A stretch of DNA of 13,572 nucleotides, from positions 1 to 13,572 of the forward strand of contig CAZBJB010000041.1 of assembly GCA_964492105.1 (NCBI GenBank), in the 5' to 3' direction. Position numbers and translations under genes: made by a program. Position 1 is the stretch's first letter. Each line of letters opens with the position of its first letter. Source of the stretch: JAUZQZ01 sp964492105 (GTDB lineage: Bacteria > Pseudomonadota > Zetaproteobacteria > Mariprofundales > Mariprofundaceae). Positions 6,735-13,572 of the stretch are shown here, piece by piece. The notes beneath the pieces were generated by a model. The model saw nothing but the letters and a program-made list of their open reading frames with translations, searched no databases and was not told where the DNA came from.

Positions 6735-7133
6735 ATGAACGTCCATCTTCAGGATGCGCCCGGCACATGCCCCTTGCATGAAAACCGTGATTTTCTGCGT
6801 GAAAGCGAATGGATAATCCTCAAGCTCCTGTGCCGTCCCGTCGAAAGCCTTGCCTCTGCCGATGCCAATGTGTTATCCGGCGCCAGCGGCAACCAACTCT
6901 CACCGGAACGCTGCCGGCAACTGATTAACATAGTTCGTATTTCTAATCTTCCGGGATTGGGTACATGGATCGCCCGATTATTAAGTGAAGCAGGGTTGGA
7001 CGTGAAAACCTTGCGTACCCTGTCCGCGAAAAATATTGTACGCCGCGTGAATACACACGCCGGTTATCCCATCTGCAATCAGGCCACGATGCATGCCATA
7101 GCTGATCTTCAGGGATCGTGGGCCGTTAAATGA
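6735..7133 (+). CDS. Small helix-hairpin-helix / DUF4332-like protein
   Basis: The frame from ATG 6735 encodes 132 residues; a longer frame from 6702 would begin inside the pentapeptide gene and is unlikely. The C-terminal half (ISNLPGLGTWIARLLSEAGLDVKTLRTLSAKNIVRRVNTHAG, about residues 69-110) has the LPGLGxxxARLLxxAG pattern of helix-hairpin-helix domains and most resembles the DUF4332 group. The N-terminal half is less distinctive (several Cys, including PLHENRD and LCRPVES). No membrane segment or signal peptide. It starts one base after the preceding stop and its TGA overlaps the hldD start (ATGATG at 7130), so it is co-translated with LPS and envelope genes. DNA binding is possible from the fold, but unproven. 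Confidence 0.65.
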   Translation: MNVHLQDAPGTCPLHENRDFLRESEWIILKLLCRPVESLASADANVLSGASGNQLSPERCRQLINIVRISNLPGLGTWIARLLSEAGLDVKTLRTLSAKNIVRRVNTHAGYPICNQATMHAIADLQGSWAVK

Positions 7134-8080
7134 TGGCGGAACGTATTCTTATCACCGGAGGCGCTGGTTTCATCGGCGCAAACCTGGCCGCGGCTCTGGT
7201 CAAGAAACCGGATGTGGATGTCACCGTCGTGGACGATTTCAGCTTCGGGGACTGGAAGAATCTTGTGCATGTTGACTGCGAGGTGCGTGCCGGATCCATC
7301 GCCGACCCGGAGTTGCATCGGGAGATTGCCAGTGGTGCATATTCCGCCATCCTGCACCACGGGGCTATTTCGGATACCACCGTACCGGATCAACGCCTCA
7401 TGCTGGAAGTCAATACCAATGCGTTTGCAGCCATGCTTAAAGCCAGTTGTGAGTCCGGTACGCGCATGGTGTACGCATCCTCCGCCGCCACCTATGGCAA
7501 TACACCAGCACCCAATCGCGTGAACGCCGGCGAAGAGCCAGCCAATATTTATGGCTTCTCCAAGTTATCCATGGATCGTATCGCCTGTCGTTGGCATGGT
7601 AGGCATCCGTCCACGGTTATCGGCTTGCGTTATTTTAATGTGTATGGCTCCGGAGAAACGCACAAGGGCGCGACAGCATCCATGATTTTGCAACTCTACG
7701 ATCAAATCAAGACGGGAAAACGTCCCCGCCTGTTCAAGTACGGTGAGCAGCAACGTGATTTCATTTATATCCGCGATGTTATTTCCGCTAATCTGGCGGC
7801 ACTGGAAGCGCCGCGATCCGGGCTGTGCAATATCGGCTCAGGCTCGGCGCGCTGTTTCAATGATATGATCCTCAATCTGGAAACCCTGTTGAACCGGAAA
7901 CTGGATATTGATTATTTTGATAATCCCTATGACTTCTATCAAAATCATACGGAGGCGGATATCTCGGGTGCAACAGATTTACTGGGTTGGAAACCTGTAT
8001 GGACACTGGAAACAGGCATGGCTGAATATATCAAATTGCTGGAAGCAGGGTATGATGAGCCAGTGGAAACCGCCTCATGA
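7130..8080 (+). CDS. hldD: ADP-L-glycero-D-manno-heptose 6-epimerase
   Basis: HldD (RfaD) epimerises ADP-D-glycero-D-manno-heptose at C6 to give the heptose donor for the LPS inner core. It is an extended short-chain dehydrogenase/reductase. The Rossmann motif GGAGFIG is at residues 10-16, the acidic VVDDFS is at 33-38, SSAATYG is at 117-123, and the catalytic YGFSK has Tyr141 and Lys145. LRYFNVYGSGETHKGATAS (166-184) contains Lys179, the position of the second catalytic base in E. coli. RDFIYIRDV follows. The 316 residues fit the family length. It overlaps its neighbours at both ends (ATGATG at 7130, ATGA at 8077). With lpxK and waaA in the window, it indicates that the cell makes a heptose-containing LPS core. 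Confidence 0.92.
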   Translation: MMAERILITGGAGFIGANLAAALVKKPDVDVTVVDDFSFGDWKNLVHVDCEVRAGSIADPELHREIASGAYSAILHHGAISDTTVPDQRLMLEVNTNAFAAMLKASCESGTRMVYASSAATYGNTPAPNRVNAGEEPANIYGFSKLSMDRIACRWHGRHPSTVIGLRYFNVYGSGETHKGATASMILQLYDQIKTGKRPRLFKYGEQQRDFIYIRDVISANLAALEAPRSGLCNIGSGSARCFNDMILNLETLLNRKLDIDYFDNPYDFYQNHTEADISGATDLLGWKPVWTLETGMAEYIKLLEAGYDEPVETAS

Positions 8081-8388
8081 GGGTGGCGATCATGATGGCT
8101 TCCCTGCTTATTCTTTCCGGCTGCCTGCAAACAGTCATACATCAGGGGAATGTCCTCAAACCGGATCTGGTGGCCAGTATTCAGAGGGGTGACAGCCGTT
8201 TCCATGTGGAATCGGTGCTGGGTACGCCCGTACTCAAGGATGACCTGCATCCCAACCGTTCCATTTATGTCGAATCATATAAAAACCCCGATACCGGTGA
8301 ATCATTTCTGCGCCGTGTGGAAATCATATATGACCAGGATTCCCGTGTGGTCAGCATCAAGCATTTCGGCTTTAGTAGAGAAAAATAG
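8077..8388 (+). CDS. bamE: Outer-membrane assembly lipoprotein BamE
   Basis: BamE (SmpA/OmlA) is a small lipoprotein of the BAM complex that inserts beta-barrel proteins into the outer membrane. The 103-residue protein has a lipoprotein signal MRVAIMMASLLILSGC with the acylated Cys16 in an LSGC lipobox. The family block IHQGNVLKPDLVASIQRGDSRFHVESVLGTPVLKD follows, matching the QGN and LGTP landmarks of E. coli BamE. The rest is strand-rich (SIYVESY, RRVEIIYDQDSRVVSIKHF). It has no Asp at +2 after the Cys (Leu17), so sorting to the outer membrane is expected. ATG 8077 overlaps the hldD stop by four bases. The stop at 8386-8388 is followed within two bases by the target duplication of a miniature element. 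Confidence 0.9.
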   Translation: MRVAIMMASLLILSGCLQTVIHQGNVLKPDLVASIQRGDSRFHVESVLGTPVLKDDLHPNRSIYVESYKNPDTGESFLRRVEIIYDQDSRVVSIKHFGFSREK

Positions 8389-8394
8389 TATAAC

Positions 8395-8561
8395 GAGCCT
8401 CTTGCAACACTCTGGGTGGATGAGCGGCAATCCCGCTTTGAGACTATTTTGGGCTTGAATGAGCTGCATAGTGGTTCCATGGAGCGACATTCAAGCTCAA
8501 AAAGGGGCCAAGGTGGGGCAGCAGATCACCGCTCATCCACCCAGAGTGTCACAAGAGGCTC
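8395..8561. mobile_element. 167-bp miniature element with 33-bp terminal inverted repeats
   Basis: The left end (8395-8427, starting GAGCCTCTTGCAACACTC) and the right end (8529-8561, reverse strand starting GAGCCTCTTGTGACACTC) match at 31 of 33 positions. They are flanked by a TAAC direct repeat (8391-8394 and 8562-8565). A second, inner inverted repeat pairs TTTTGGGCTTGAATG with CATTCAAGCTCAAAA (14 of 15), so the transcript would fold into a long hairpin. It is too short for a transposase. The GAGCCTCTTGC-type end is reminiscent of IS5-group elements, but I cannot assign the family. It lies between bamE and hyuA. Confidence 0.88.
8553..8558 (+). promoter_or_regulatory. hyuA ribosome binding site inside the element's end
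   Basis: AAGAGG lies 9 bases before the hyuA ATG (8568) and belongs to the right terminal repeat of the inserted element. Removing the element and one TAAC leaves only TAGTATAACGT between the bamE stop and the hyuA ATG, with no good Shine-Dalgarno sequence. The insertion may therefore have given hyuA its own binding site in place of coupling to bamE. Confidence 0.45.
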
Positions 8562-8567
8562 TAACGT

Positions 8568-10529
8568 ATGTTGCTGGGCGTAGACACCGGAGGAACCTTC
8601 ACGGACTTTGTGGTCTTTGATGGCGAGCGCCTGCGCTTTCACAAGGAACGTTCCATCCCGCATGATCCCTGCGAATCCATTTTACGCGGCATTGACAGGC
8701 TGAATCTGGCACCCTCGGATCTGCATCTGGTACATGGCTCGACGGTGGCCACCAATGCTATTCTGGAGCGCAAGGGTGTGAAAACCCTGTTCGTCACCAA
8801 CCGCGGACTGGAAGATATGTTACTTATCGGCAGGCAGACGCGCCCTCGCCTGTATGACCTGTGTCCTCCGGAACTGCCGGCATGGGTAAAACGGGAAGAC
8901 TGCCTTGGCATCAGCGGGCGGGTGGATGCGGATGGAAAGCTTATCGAACCTGTCCGCGATGCGGATCTCAAAAGGCTCGCCAAAGCCACGAAAGGGTATG
9001 CATCCGTCGCGATATGTACGTTGTTTTCCTTTCTCAACACGGAACAGGAGCGGGCTGCGGCCAATGCCCTCCCCGCCGGCCTGTTTGTTTCCAGATCGTA
9101 TGAAGTACTGACCGAATACCGGGAGTTCGAACGTGCGGTCGCTACCTTTCTCAATGCGTATGTTGGGCCGCTGGTCAAACAGTACCTTCTGCGCCTTGGC
9201 GATACGCTTTCATCCGGAAAGTCCTCCGGCAAGCTGTTCGTCATGCATTCAGCGGGCGGTGTGATGGATGTCCGCGAAGCCGGAAGGAATGCCGTCAAGA
9301 TGGTGCTTTCCGGACCCGCGGGCGGTCTGGTGGCCGCCAGGACAGTGGGAAAACAACTTGCCATATCCCGCCTGATTACCTTCGATATGGGCGGTACCAG
9401 TACGGATGTATCGTTGCTGGACGGGCATCCCCGCATTACGACCGAAGCGAAGATCGCCGGCCTTCCGGTGGCTATACCCATGCTGGATATCCACACGATT
9501 GGCGCTGGTGGCGGTTCCATCGCCTGGTGTGATGCTGCGGGATTATTACAGGTGGGATCGGAATCCGCCGGAGCCGATCCGGGACCCGCCTGTTATGGAT
9601 TGGGTGGTACGCGACCCACGGTCACGGATGCTCATGTTGCCCTCGGACACATCCCCCGTGACGCCAGACTGGCCGGACATATACGCCTTGATCCGGCCAG
9701 AGCTGAAGGGGTCGTAGCCAACCTCGGAAGTGAATTCGGTATGAATATGCTGGAAATGGCCCGCGGCATCATCCGGGTAGCTGAAGAAAAAATGGCCGGC
9801 GCGTTGCGTGTCGTGTCCGTACGGCGAGGTTATGATCCCAAAAACTTCGCGTTGATCTGCTTTGGCGGCGCTGGCGGCCTGCACGCCTGCGCGCTGGCTG
9901 AATCACTCGGTATCCTCAACGTCATCCTTCCTGTCGCCAGTGGTGCTTTCTCCGCTCTCGGCATGCTCTCGGGACAACGGCAGTGTGACGTGTCACAAAC
10001 ATACAGAATTGAATTGGGTGCCAGGGACGCCGCAACAGCGGCTGAACACATCTTTTCCCTGTTGGAAACACAGGCAAGGCAACGGATGCCGAACCTTCAG
10101 CCATCCATCGAACGCACCGTGGATGTGCGTTACCGGGGGCAGGGTTTCCACCTGGCCATGCCCTATACGAACAACATGGATGATCTTGCATCGCGTTTTA
10201 CCCACGCCCATGCGAAAGCGTATGGACATACGCTTGATCAACCCATGGAGATCATGACATTGCGCCTCTCCGCAATCGCGGAAACAGAACGAATTTGCCT
10301 GCCCGAATTGCCGCAAGCCACGTCTCCGATAGCACCTGCGGGCCACTCCGGGACTGAAGCTGGACGGACACCACATTACCGGCGCGAAGCCTTGCGGCCG
10401 GGACATGCCATCGAGGCTCCGGCACTGATTCTGGAGGATACGGCCACGCTATGGTTACCTCCATGCTGGCATCTAAAAGTCTCTCCCCACGGGCATCTCC
10501 TTCTGGCCAGGCGTAAGGGAACAGTATGA
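8568..10529 (+). CDS. hyuA: Hydantoinase/oxoprolinase, subunit A (HyuA family)
   Basis: HyuA-type subunits bind ATP through an actin/acetate-kinase-like fold. With HyuB they drive ATP-dependent opening of cyclic amides (N-methylhydantoin, 5-oxoproline) or carboxylation of ketones. The 653 residues have the family length. Visible are the N-terminal phosphate loop GVDTGGTFTDFVVFDG (4-19), VHGSTVATNAILERKG near 55-70, LSGPAGGLVAAR near 247-258, the second phosphate loop DMGGTSTDVS at 273-282, IGAGGGSIAW near 311-320, and CFGGAGGLHACALAESLG near 433-450. The substrate cannot be read from sequence. No hydantoin racemase, carbamoylase or acetone-carboxylase gamma subunit is nearby. The stop overlaps the hyuB start (ATGA at 10526). 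It was placed 8 bases after bamE before the element inserted. Confidence 0.92.
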   Translation: MLLGVDTGGTFTDFVVFDGERLRFHKERSIPHDPCESILRGIDRLNLAPSDLHLVHGSTVATNAILERKGVKTLFVTNRGLEDMLLIGRQTRPRLYDLCPPELPAWVKREDCLGISGRVDADGKLIEPVRDADLKRLAKATKGYASVAICTLFSFLNTEQERAAANALPAGLFVSRSYEVLTEYREFERAVATFLNAYVGPLVKQYLLRLGDTLSSGKSSGKLFVMHSAGGVMDVREAGRNAVKMVLSGPAGGLVAARTVGKQLAISRLITFDMGGTSTDVSLLDGHPRITTEAKIAGLPVAIPMLDIHTIGAGGGSIAWCDAAGLLQVGSESAGADPGPACYGLGGTRPTVTDAHVALGHIPRDARLAGHIRLDPARAEGVVANLGSEFGMNMLEMARGIIRVAEEKMAGALRVVSVRRGYDPKNFALICFGGAGGLHACALAESLGILNVILPVASGAFSALGMLSGQRQCDVSQTYRIELGARDAATAAEHIFSLLETQARQRMPNLQPSIERTVDVRYRGQGFHLAMPYTNNMDDLASRFTHAHAKAYGHTLDQPMEIMTLRLSAIAETERICLPELPQATSPIAPAGHSGTEAGRTPHYRREALRPGHAIEAPALILEDTATLWLPPCWHLKVSPHGHLLLARRKGTV

Positions 10530-12067
10530 ATGCCGTGGAATTGAGTCTCTTCGCGCATCGATTGAACGCCTTCTGTGAAGAGATGGGCGCGGTGCTCAAA
10601 CGCTCCGCTTTGTCGCCGAACATCAAGGATCGTGAGGATTATTCCTGTGCTCTGTTTAATGCGGCAGGCGAACTGGTCGCGCAGGCCGCGCACATCCCCG
10701 TACACCTTGGATCCATGGCTTATGCCATGCATGGTGTCGTAGAGCATATGGATTGGCAGCCGGGCGATGTGGTGGTGTTCAACGACCCCTTCCTTGGCGG
10801 CACGCATCTGCCGGACATGACTGTAGTCGCGCCTGTCTTTATTCAGACGGAACAGATTGGTTTCTCCGCCACACGCGCCCACCATGCTGATGTGGGTGGT
10901 GTTTCTCCCGGTTCCATGGGCATCCACACCACGCTTGCGGATGAAGGCGTGGTCGTCCATCCCGGCCACTGGTTCCGTTCGGATCGGGAGCAGGCTGGCT
11001 TTATCCGGTGTTTCCTTGAACAGGCGCGCAATCCCGAAGAACGCATGGGTGATTTGGCGGCACAGCGCGCGGCTTGCAATACAGGCGTTTCACGTTTGAT
11101 TGCTTTGTCCTCGGAGATGTCTGTCACCACCGGACTGGAGCAACTGCTGACTGCCTCCGAATCCTATGGAAGAAACACGATTGCGGATATCCCTGATGGC
11201 TGTTATCGCTTTGAGGACACGCTGGAAGACGACGGCTTGCATCATGGACCATTCACCATCCGCGTGGAGATGAGCATTGCGGACAAAGGGGCGACGGTGG
11301 ATTTTTCCGGCACCGCACCGCAATGCGCCGGCCCCGTCAACTGTCCCATATCCGTCACGGCGTCAGCTGTGTTTTATGCCTTTCGCTGCCTGATGCCGGA
11401 GGGTACGCCGCACACGTCCGCCATCTTCCGCCCCATCCACATCACGGCGCCGGAAGGCTCTCTGGTCAACGCGCACCCCGGCGCCGCGGTAGCCGCAGGC
11501 AATGTGGAAACCAGCCAGCGCATCGTCGATGTCGTGCTGGGCGCACTGGCGAAAGCTTGCCCGGAGCGTATCCCGGCGGCAGCACAGGGAACGATGAATA
11601 ACGTGATTTTCGGTGGCACAAATGATGAGGGGAAGGCATGGGTCTATTATGAAACACTGGCGGGCGGCATGGGCGCGCATGCGAACGGATCGGGGATCTC
11701 CGCCGTTCAGTGTCATATGACCAACACGAGAAACACATCCATCGAGGTGCTGGAAATGCACTATCCTTTGCGTATCCGCGCATATGCCATTCGCTGCGGA
11801 TCGGGCGGCGCGGGGATGTTTTATGGTGGTAACGGGGTGATACGCGAATGGGAACTATTGGCGGCATGTGAGATGTCCCTGCTCACCGAACGACGGAACA
11901 CCCGTCCCTGGGGCCTGCGTGGCGGGAAAGCAGGACAGGCTGGAAGGAACATCCTGTACACGGGCGGGCACTGGAAAGACCTTCCCGCTAAATGTATGCG
12001 CACATTGAAACCGGGTGATCGATTACGCATCGAAACCCCCGGCGGCGGCGGATATGGAAAACCATGA
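10526..12067 (+). CDS. hyuB: Hydantoinase/oxoprolinase, subunit B (HyuB family)
   Basis: HyuB is the partner of HyuA and carries the amide-hydrolysing or carboxylating site. The 513-residue protein has the family opening (LFAHRLNAFCEEMGAVLKRSALSPNIKDREDYSCALFNAAGELVAQAAHIPVHLGSM), the signature VVVFNDPFLGGTHLPDMTVVAPVF at about residues 82-105, TRAHHADVGGVSPGSM near 115-130, and DFSGTAPQCAGPVNCP near 261-276. ETLAGGMGAHANGSG is near 377-391, and the glycine-rich end is IETPGGGGYGKP. All are typical, and the frame looks intact. It begins in a four-base overlap with hyuA and ends in a four-base overlap with tsaD, so the two subunits and TsaD are probably made from one coupled message. The real substrate remains open. 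Confidence 0.92.
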   Translation: MNAVELSLFAHRLNAFCEEMGAVLKRSALSPNIKDREDYSCALFNAAGELVAQAAHIPVHLGSMAYAMHGVVEHMDWQPGDVVVFNDPFLGGTHLPDMTVVAPVFIQTEQIGFSATRAHHADVGGVSPGSMGIHTTLADEGVVVHPGHWFRSDREQAGFIRCFLEQARNPEERMGDLAAQRAACNTGVSRLIALSSEMSVTTGLEQLLTASESYGRNTIADIPDGCYRFEDTLEDDGLHHGPFTIRVEMSIADKGATVDFSGTAPQCAGPVNCPISVTASAVFYAFRCLMPEGTPHTSAIFRPIHITAPEGSLVNAHPGAAVAAGNVETSQRIVDVVLGALAKACPERIPAAAQGTMNNVIFGGTNDEGKAWVYYETLAGGMGAHANGSGISAVQCHMTNTRNTSIEVLEMHYPLRIRAYAIRCGSGGAGMFYGGNGVIREWELLAACEMSLLTERRNTRPWGLRGGKAGQAGRNILYTGGHWKDLPAKCMRTLKPGDRLRIETPGGGGYGKP

Positions 12068-13077
12068 TCATCATGGGCATTGAGACCTCATGTGATGAAA
12101 CGGCCGCGGCCATCCTCAATGGACATGCAGACGAACACATCCGTATCCTGTCCGAACGCATCGCGTCACAGATTGACATCCATGCAAAGTACGGTGGCGT
12201 GGTGCCTGAAATCGCATCGCGTGAGCATCTGAGGCAATTGCCACCCATGGCGGATGCGGTCATGCATGAAGCGGGGCTCGAATGGGCTGACCTGGGCGCA
12301 ATAGCCGTCACTGCCGGACCCGGCTTAATGGGGGCATTGCTGGTCGGCGTGTCCTGGGCTCGCGCCGCAGGCATGGTGAACAACATTCCCGTGATACCCA
12401 TTCATCATCTGGAAGGCCATGTGTTCGCTCCCGGATTATCCGGGTCTCTTCCAGATTTTCCTTTCATAGCACTACTGGCCTCCGGCGGACATACCCTGCT
12501 GATCCGCGTGGACGGGCTTGGGCAATACTCGATTCTGGGGCAAACGCTGGATGATGCGGCCGGTGAATGCTTCGATAAATGTGCGCGCTTACTGAACCTT
12601 CCTTATCCTGGCGGCCCCGCCATGGCCAAACTGGCAGTGGGTGGTGATAAAAACCGTTTCAAACTGCCGCGACCCATGCTCAATAAACCTAATCTGGACT
12701 TCAGTTTTTCAGGACTGAAAACAGCTGTGCTTTATGCAAGCCGTAACGCAGGGGATATGGATGCAGAAGCGCGTGCGGATATGGCGGCCGGGATTGAATC
12801 ATCCATCTGTGAAGTCCTGGCCAAAAAGGCAGTGCGCGCCTGCGTCCGGGAAAACATTTCACGCCTGATTATTGCAGGCGGCGTGGCGTCAAATCAGTGT
12901 CTGCGCGACACCCTGGTATCGGAGGCAGGAAAGTATGCAATTCAAATTGAATGGCCGCGGCCCCGCTATTGCACGGATAATGCCGTAATGATTGCCTATG
13001 CCGGATTGTTAAGAATGAACGGTAGTCGGAAAATTCCTATGGAATGGGACGCGCAACCCGGATGGGCATTGTGCTAG
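12064..13077 (+). CDS. tsaD: tRNA t6A threonylcarbamoyltransferase subunit TsaD
   Basis: TsaD (Gcp/YgjD) transfers the threonylcarbamoyl group from threonylcarbamoyl-AMP to A37 of ANN-decoding tRNAs, acting with TsaB and TsaE. It is essential in most bacteria. The 337 residues show all hallmarks: GIETSCDETAAA (5-16), the metal-binding HHLEGH (114-119), LASGGHT near 138-144, TLDDAAGECFDK near 161-172, YPGGPAMAKLA, FSFSGLKTAV, AGGVASNQCLR, and CTDNAVMIAYAG with Asp305. The start ATG at 12064 overlaps the hyuB TGA; an ATG at 12073 would remove only three residues. tsaD is often beside rpsU/dnaG or stands alone, so its place at the end of this envelope/hyuAB operon is unusual. I see no terminator in the 87 bases between its stop and the IS21-type end. 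Confidence 0.96.
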   Translation: MIIMGIETSCDETAAAILNGHADEHIRILSERIASQIDIHAKYGGVVPEIASREHLRQLPPMADAVMHEAGLEWADLGAIAVTAGPGLMGALLVGVSWARAAGMVNNIPVIPIHHLEGHVFAPGLSGSLPDFPFIALLASGGHTLLIRVDGLGQYSILGQTLDDAAGECFDKCARLLNLPYPGGPAMAKLAVGGDKNRFKLPRPMLNKPNLDFSFSGLKTAVLYASRNAGDMDAEARADMAAGIESSICEVLAKKAVRACVRENISRLIIAGGVASNQCLRDTLVSEAGKYAIQIEWPRPRYCTDNAVMIAYAGLLRMNGSRKIPMEWDAQPGWALC

Positions 13078-13164
13078 TATCCCGTAGAAGAGTAGACCAT
13101 CAGAGTCATCCCAGGGAAGCCAGACAAGGCGCGTTTCGCAGTCGATGGCGTACTATTGGCCAGG

Positions 13165-13260
13165 TGTTAAACAGCGTGTAAAATTGACCCCCCTAGAGGT
13201 CAAAAACAGCGTCCAGAATTGACCCCCCTCTAGAGTGCCCGGCAGATAGCAAAAGAAAGC
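13165..13260. mobile_element. IS21-family transposon end
   Basis: Beginning at TGTTAAACAGCG, two related 24-base direct repeats occur at 13171-13194 and 13206-13229, both containing ACAGCGT, then AATTGACCCCCCT, 35 bases apart. Multiple terminal repeats of this kind, with TGT at the outer edge and the core AATTGACCCC, are typical of IS21-family ends. A full IS21 element would need about 2 kb for istA and istB. Here only about 220 bases separate this end from an istB-like fragment, so the element is internally deleted or rearranged. Confidence 0.7.
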
Positions 13261-13290
13261 CGGGGCACTGCGCGATGGCGCTCCCTTTAA

Positions 13291-13345
13291 CCCAAGATCC
13301 GGCATTGACATTGGATGCAGGGTGTAAGTATTTGGTTTGCATGGC
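13291..13345. repeat. 55-bp repeat, inverted copy of 1-55
   Basis: Exact reverse complement of 1-55. Its inner 26 bases (13286-13311) also pair with 13432-13457 at 23 of 26 positions, giving a local inverted repeat. It lies within the IS21-type debris after tsaD. Confidence 0.9.
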
Positions 13346-13386
13346 GTTTCGAACAATCATGTATTCACCTCATTGGTGATGAGTGA

Positions 13387-13572
13387 TTTTTCGGAAGCCC
13401 AGGCGAATCAAAGGGTTGCGGCATGCGCCGCATGTCAATGTCGGATCCTGGGTTTAAGCAGTGGGATGATCTGCCGGAGGCCATGGCATCCATTCGCTAT
13501 CAGATGGGGATTGCCAAGTTTCCTGTCAGCAAGGGGATCGACACCTTTGTGTTTGATGATACCCCGATCAAC
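13387..13572 (+). pseudogene. istB-like IS21 helper ATPase fragment, 5'-truncated
   Basis: The open frame after TGA 13384 has ATG candidates at 13423 and 13432 and runs off the window. From about 13490 it reads IRYQMGIAKFPVSKGIDTFVFDDTPIN. This matches the segment just before the P-loop of IstB proteins of IS21 elements (pattern YQxxxAKFPxxKxLxxFDF). Normal IstB has about 60-70 residues before this segment; here only about 20-35 are open, and they include MSMSDPGFK, which lies in the local inverted repeat with 13286-13311. So the 5' end appears replaced. The ATPase core would be to the right of the window and is not visible. The family call rests on this short stretch only. Confidence 0.5.

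Noticed and set aside
8639..9520. Long 293-codon minus-strand frame inside hyuA
   Set aside because: It is antisense to a strongly conserved coding region, its translation resembles no protein family, and it is rich in Ser, Arg and Pro as expected from a shadow frame.
13078..13164. Sequence between the tsaD stop and the IS21 end
   Set aside because: Examined for a terminator and for a target duplication; nothing convincing was seen.
13153..13356. 67-codon minus-strand frame across the IS21 end
   Set aside because: It translates the terminal repeats and the 55-bp repeat; it is better explained as transposon end sequence than as a gene.

Overview
The window looks like chromosome from a Gram-negative bacterium of the Pseudomonadota. 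It carries lipid A and LPS-core genes (lpxK, waaA, hldD), an outer-membrane assembly lipoprotein (bamE), and base composition only slightly above 50% GC by eye. I cannot place it to genus. The mobile and decayed DNA scattered through it points to a genome with active or recently active insertion sequences.

Layout. Positions 1-55 are an exact inverted copy of 13291-13345, so the whole unique segment sits between inverted copies of one repeat. On the minus strand lie lpxK (63-1049) and waaA (1073-2296). The waaA 5' end is cut short next to a repeat end at 2307. A minus-strand terminator (2366-2405) follows the remains of an efflux operon (2551-3673): the start of a TolC-type outer-membrane gene, frameshifted and then joined by deletion to the last part of an RND pump gene. 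On the plus strand come trmB (3812-4630) and a DUF4438 gene (4888-5838). Between them is a 146-bp miniature element with an 8-bp target duplication that has copied the DUF4438 ribosome binding site. A DUF2784 membrane protein gene (5757-6173, minus) overlaps the DUF4438 gene tail to tail.

From 6416 to 13077 runs one tightly packed plus-strand array: pentapeptide-repeat protein, a small helix-hairpin-helix-like protein, hldD, bamE, hyuA, hyuB and tsaD. Most neighbours overlap by an ATGA or are 1-2 bases apart, so it reads as a translationally coupled operon. It mixes heptose synthesis, outer-membrane assembly, an ATP-dependent hydantoinase/oxoprolinase-type enzyme and the tRNA t6A modification factor. 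A second miniature element (8395-8561, 33-bp terminal inverted repeats, TAAC duplication) is inserted between bamE and hyuA; without it the two genes would be 8 bases apart.

After tsaD come an IS21-type transposon end (two ATTGACCCCCC repeats, 13165-13229), the 55-bp repeat, and a 5'-truncated istB-like reading frame that runs off the window. I found no complete transposase, CRISPR array, tRNA or rRNA. The most notable points are the insertion-by-insertion remodelling (two different non-autonomous elements, each placed exactly at a ribosome binding site or gene junction), the collapsed efflux operon, the anchor-less WaaA, and hyuAB embedded in an envelope/tsaD operon.
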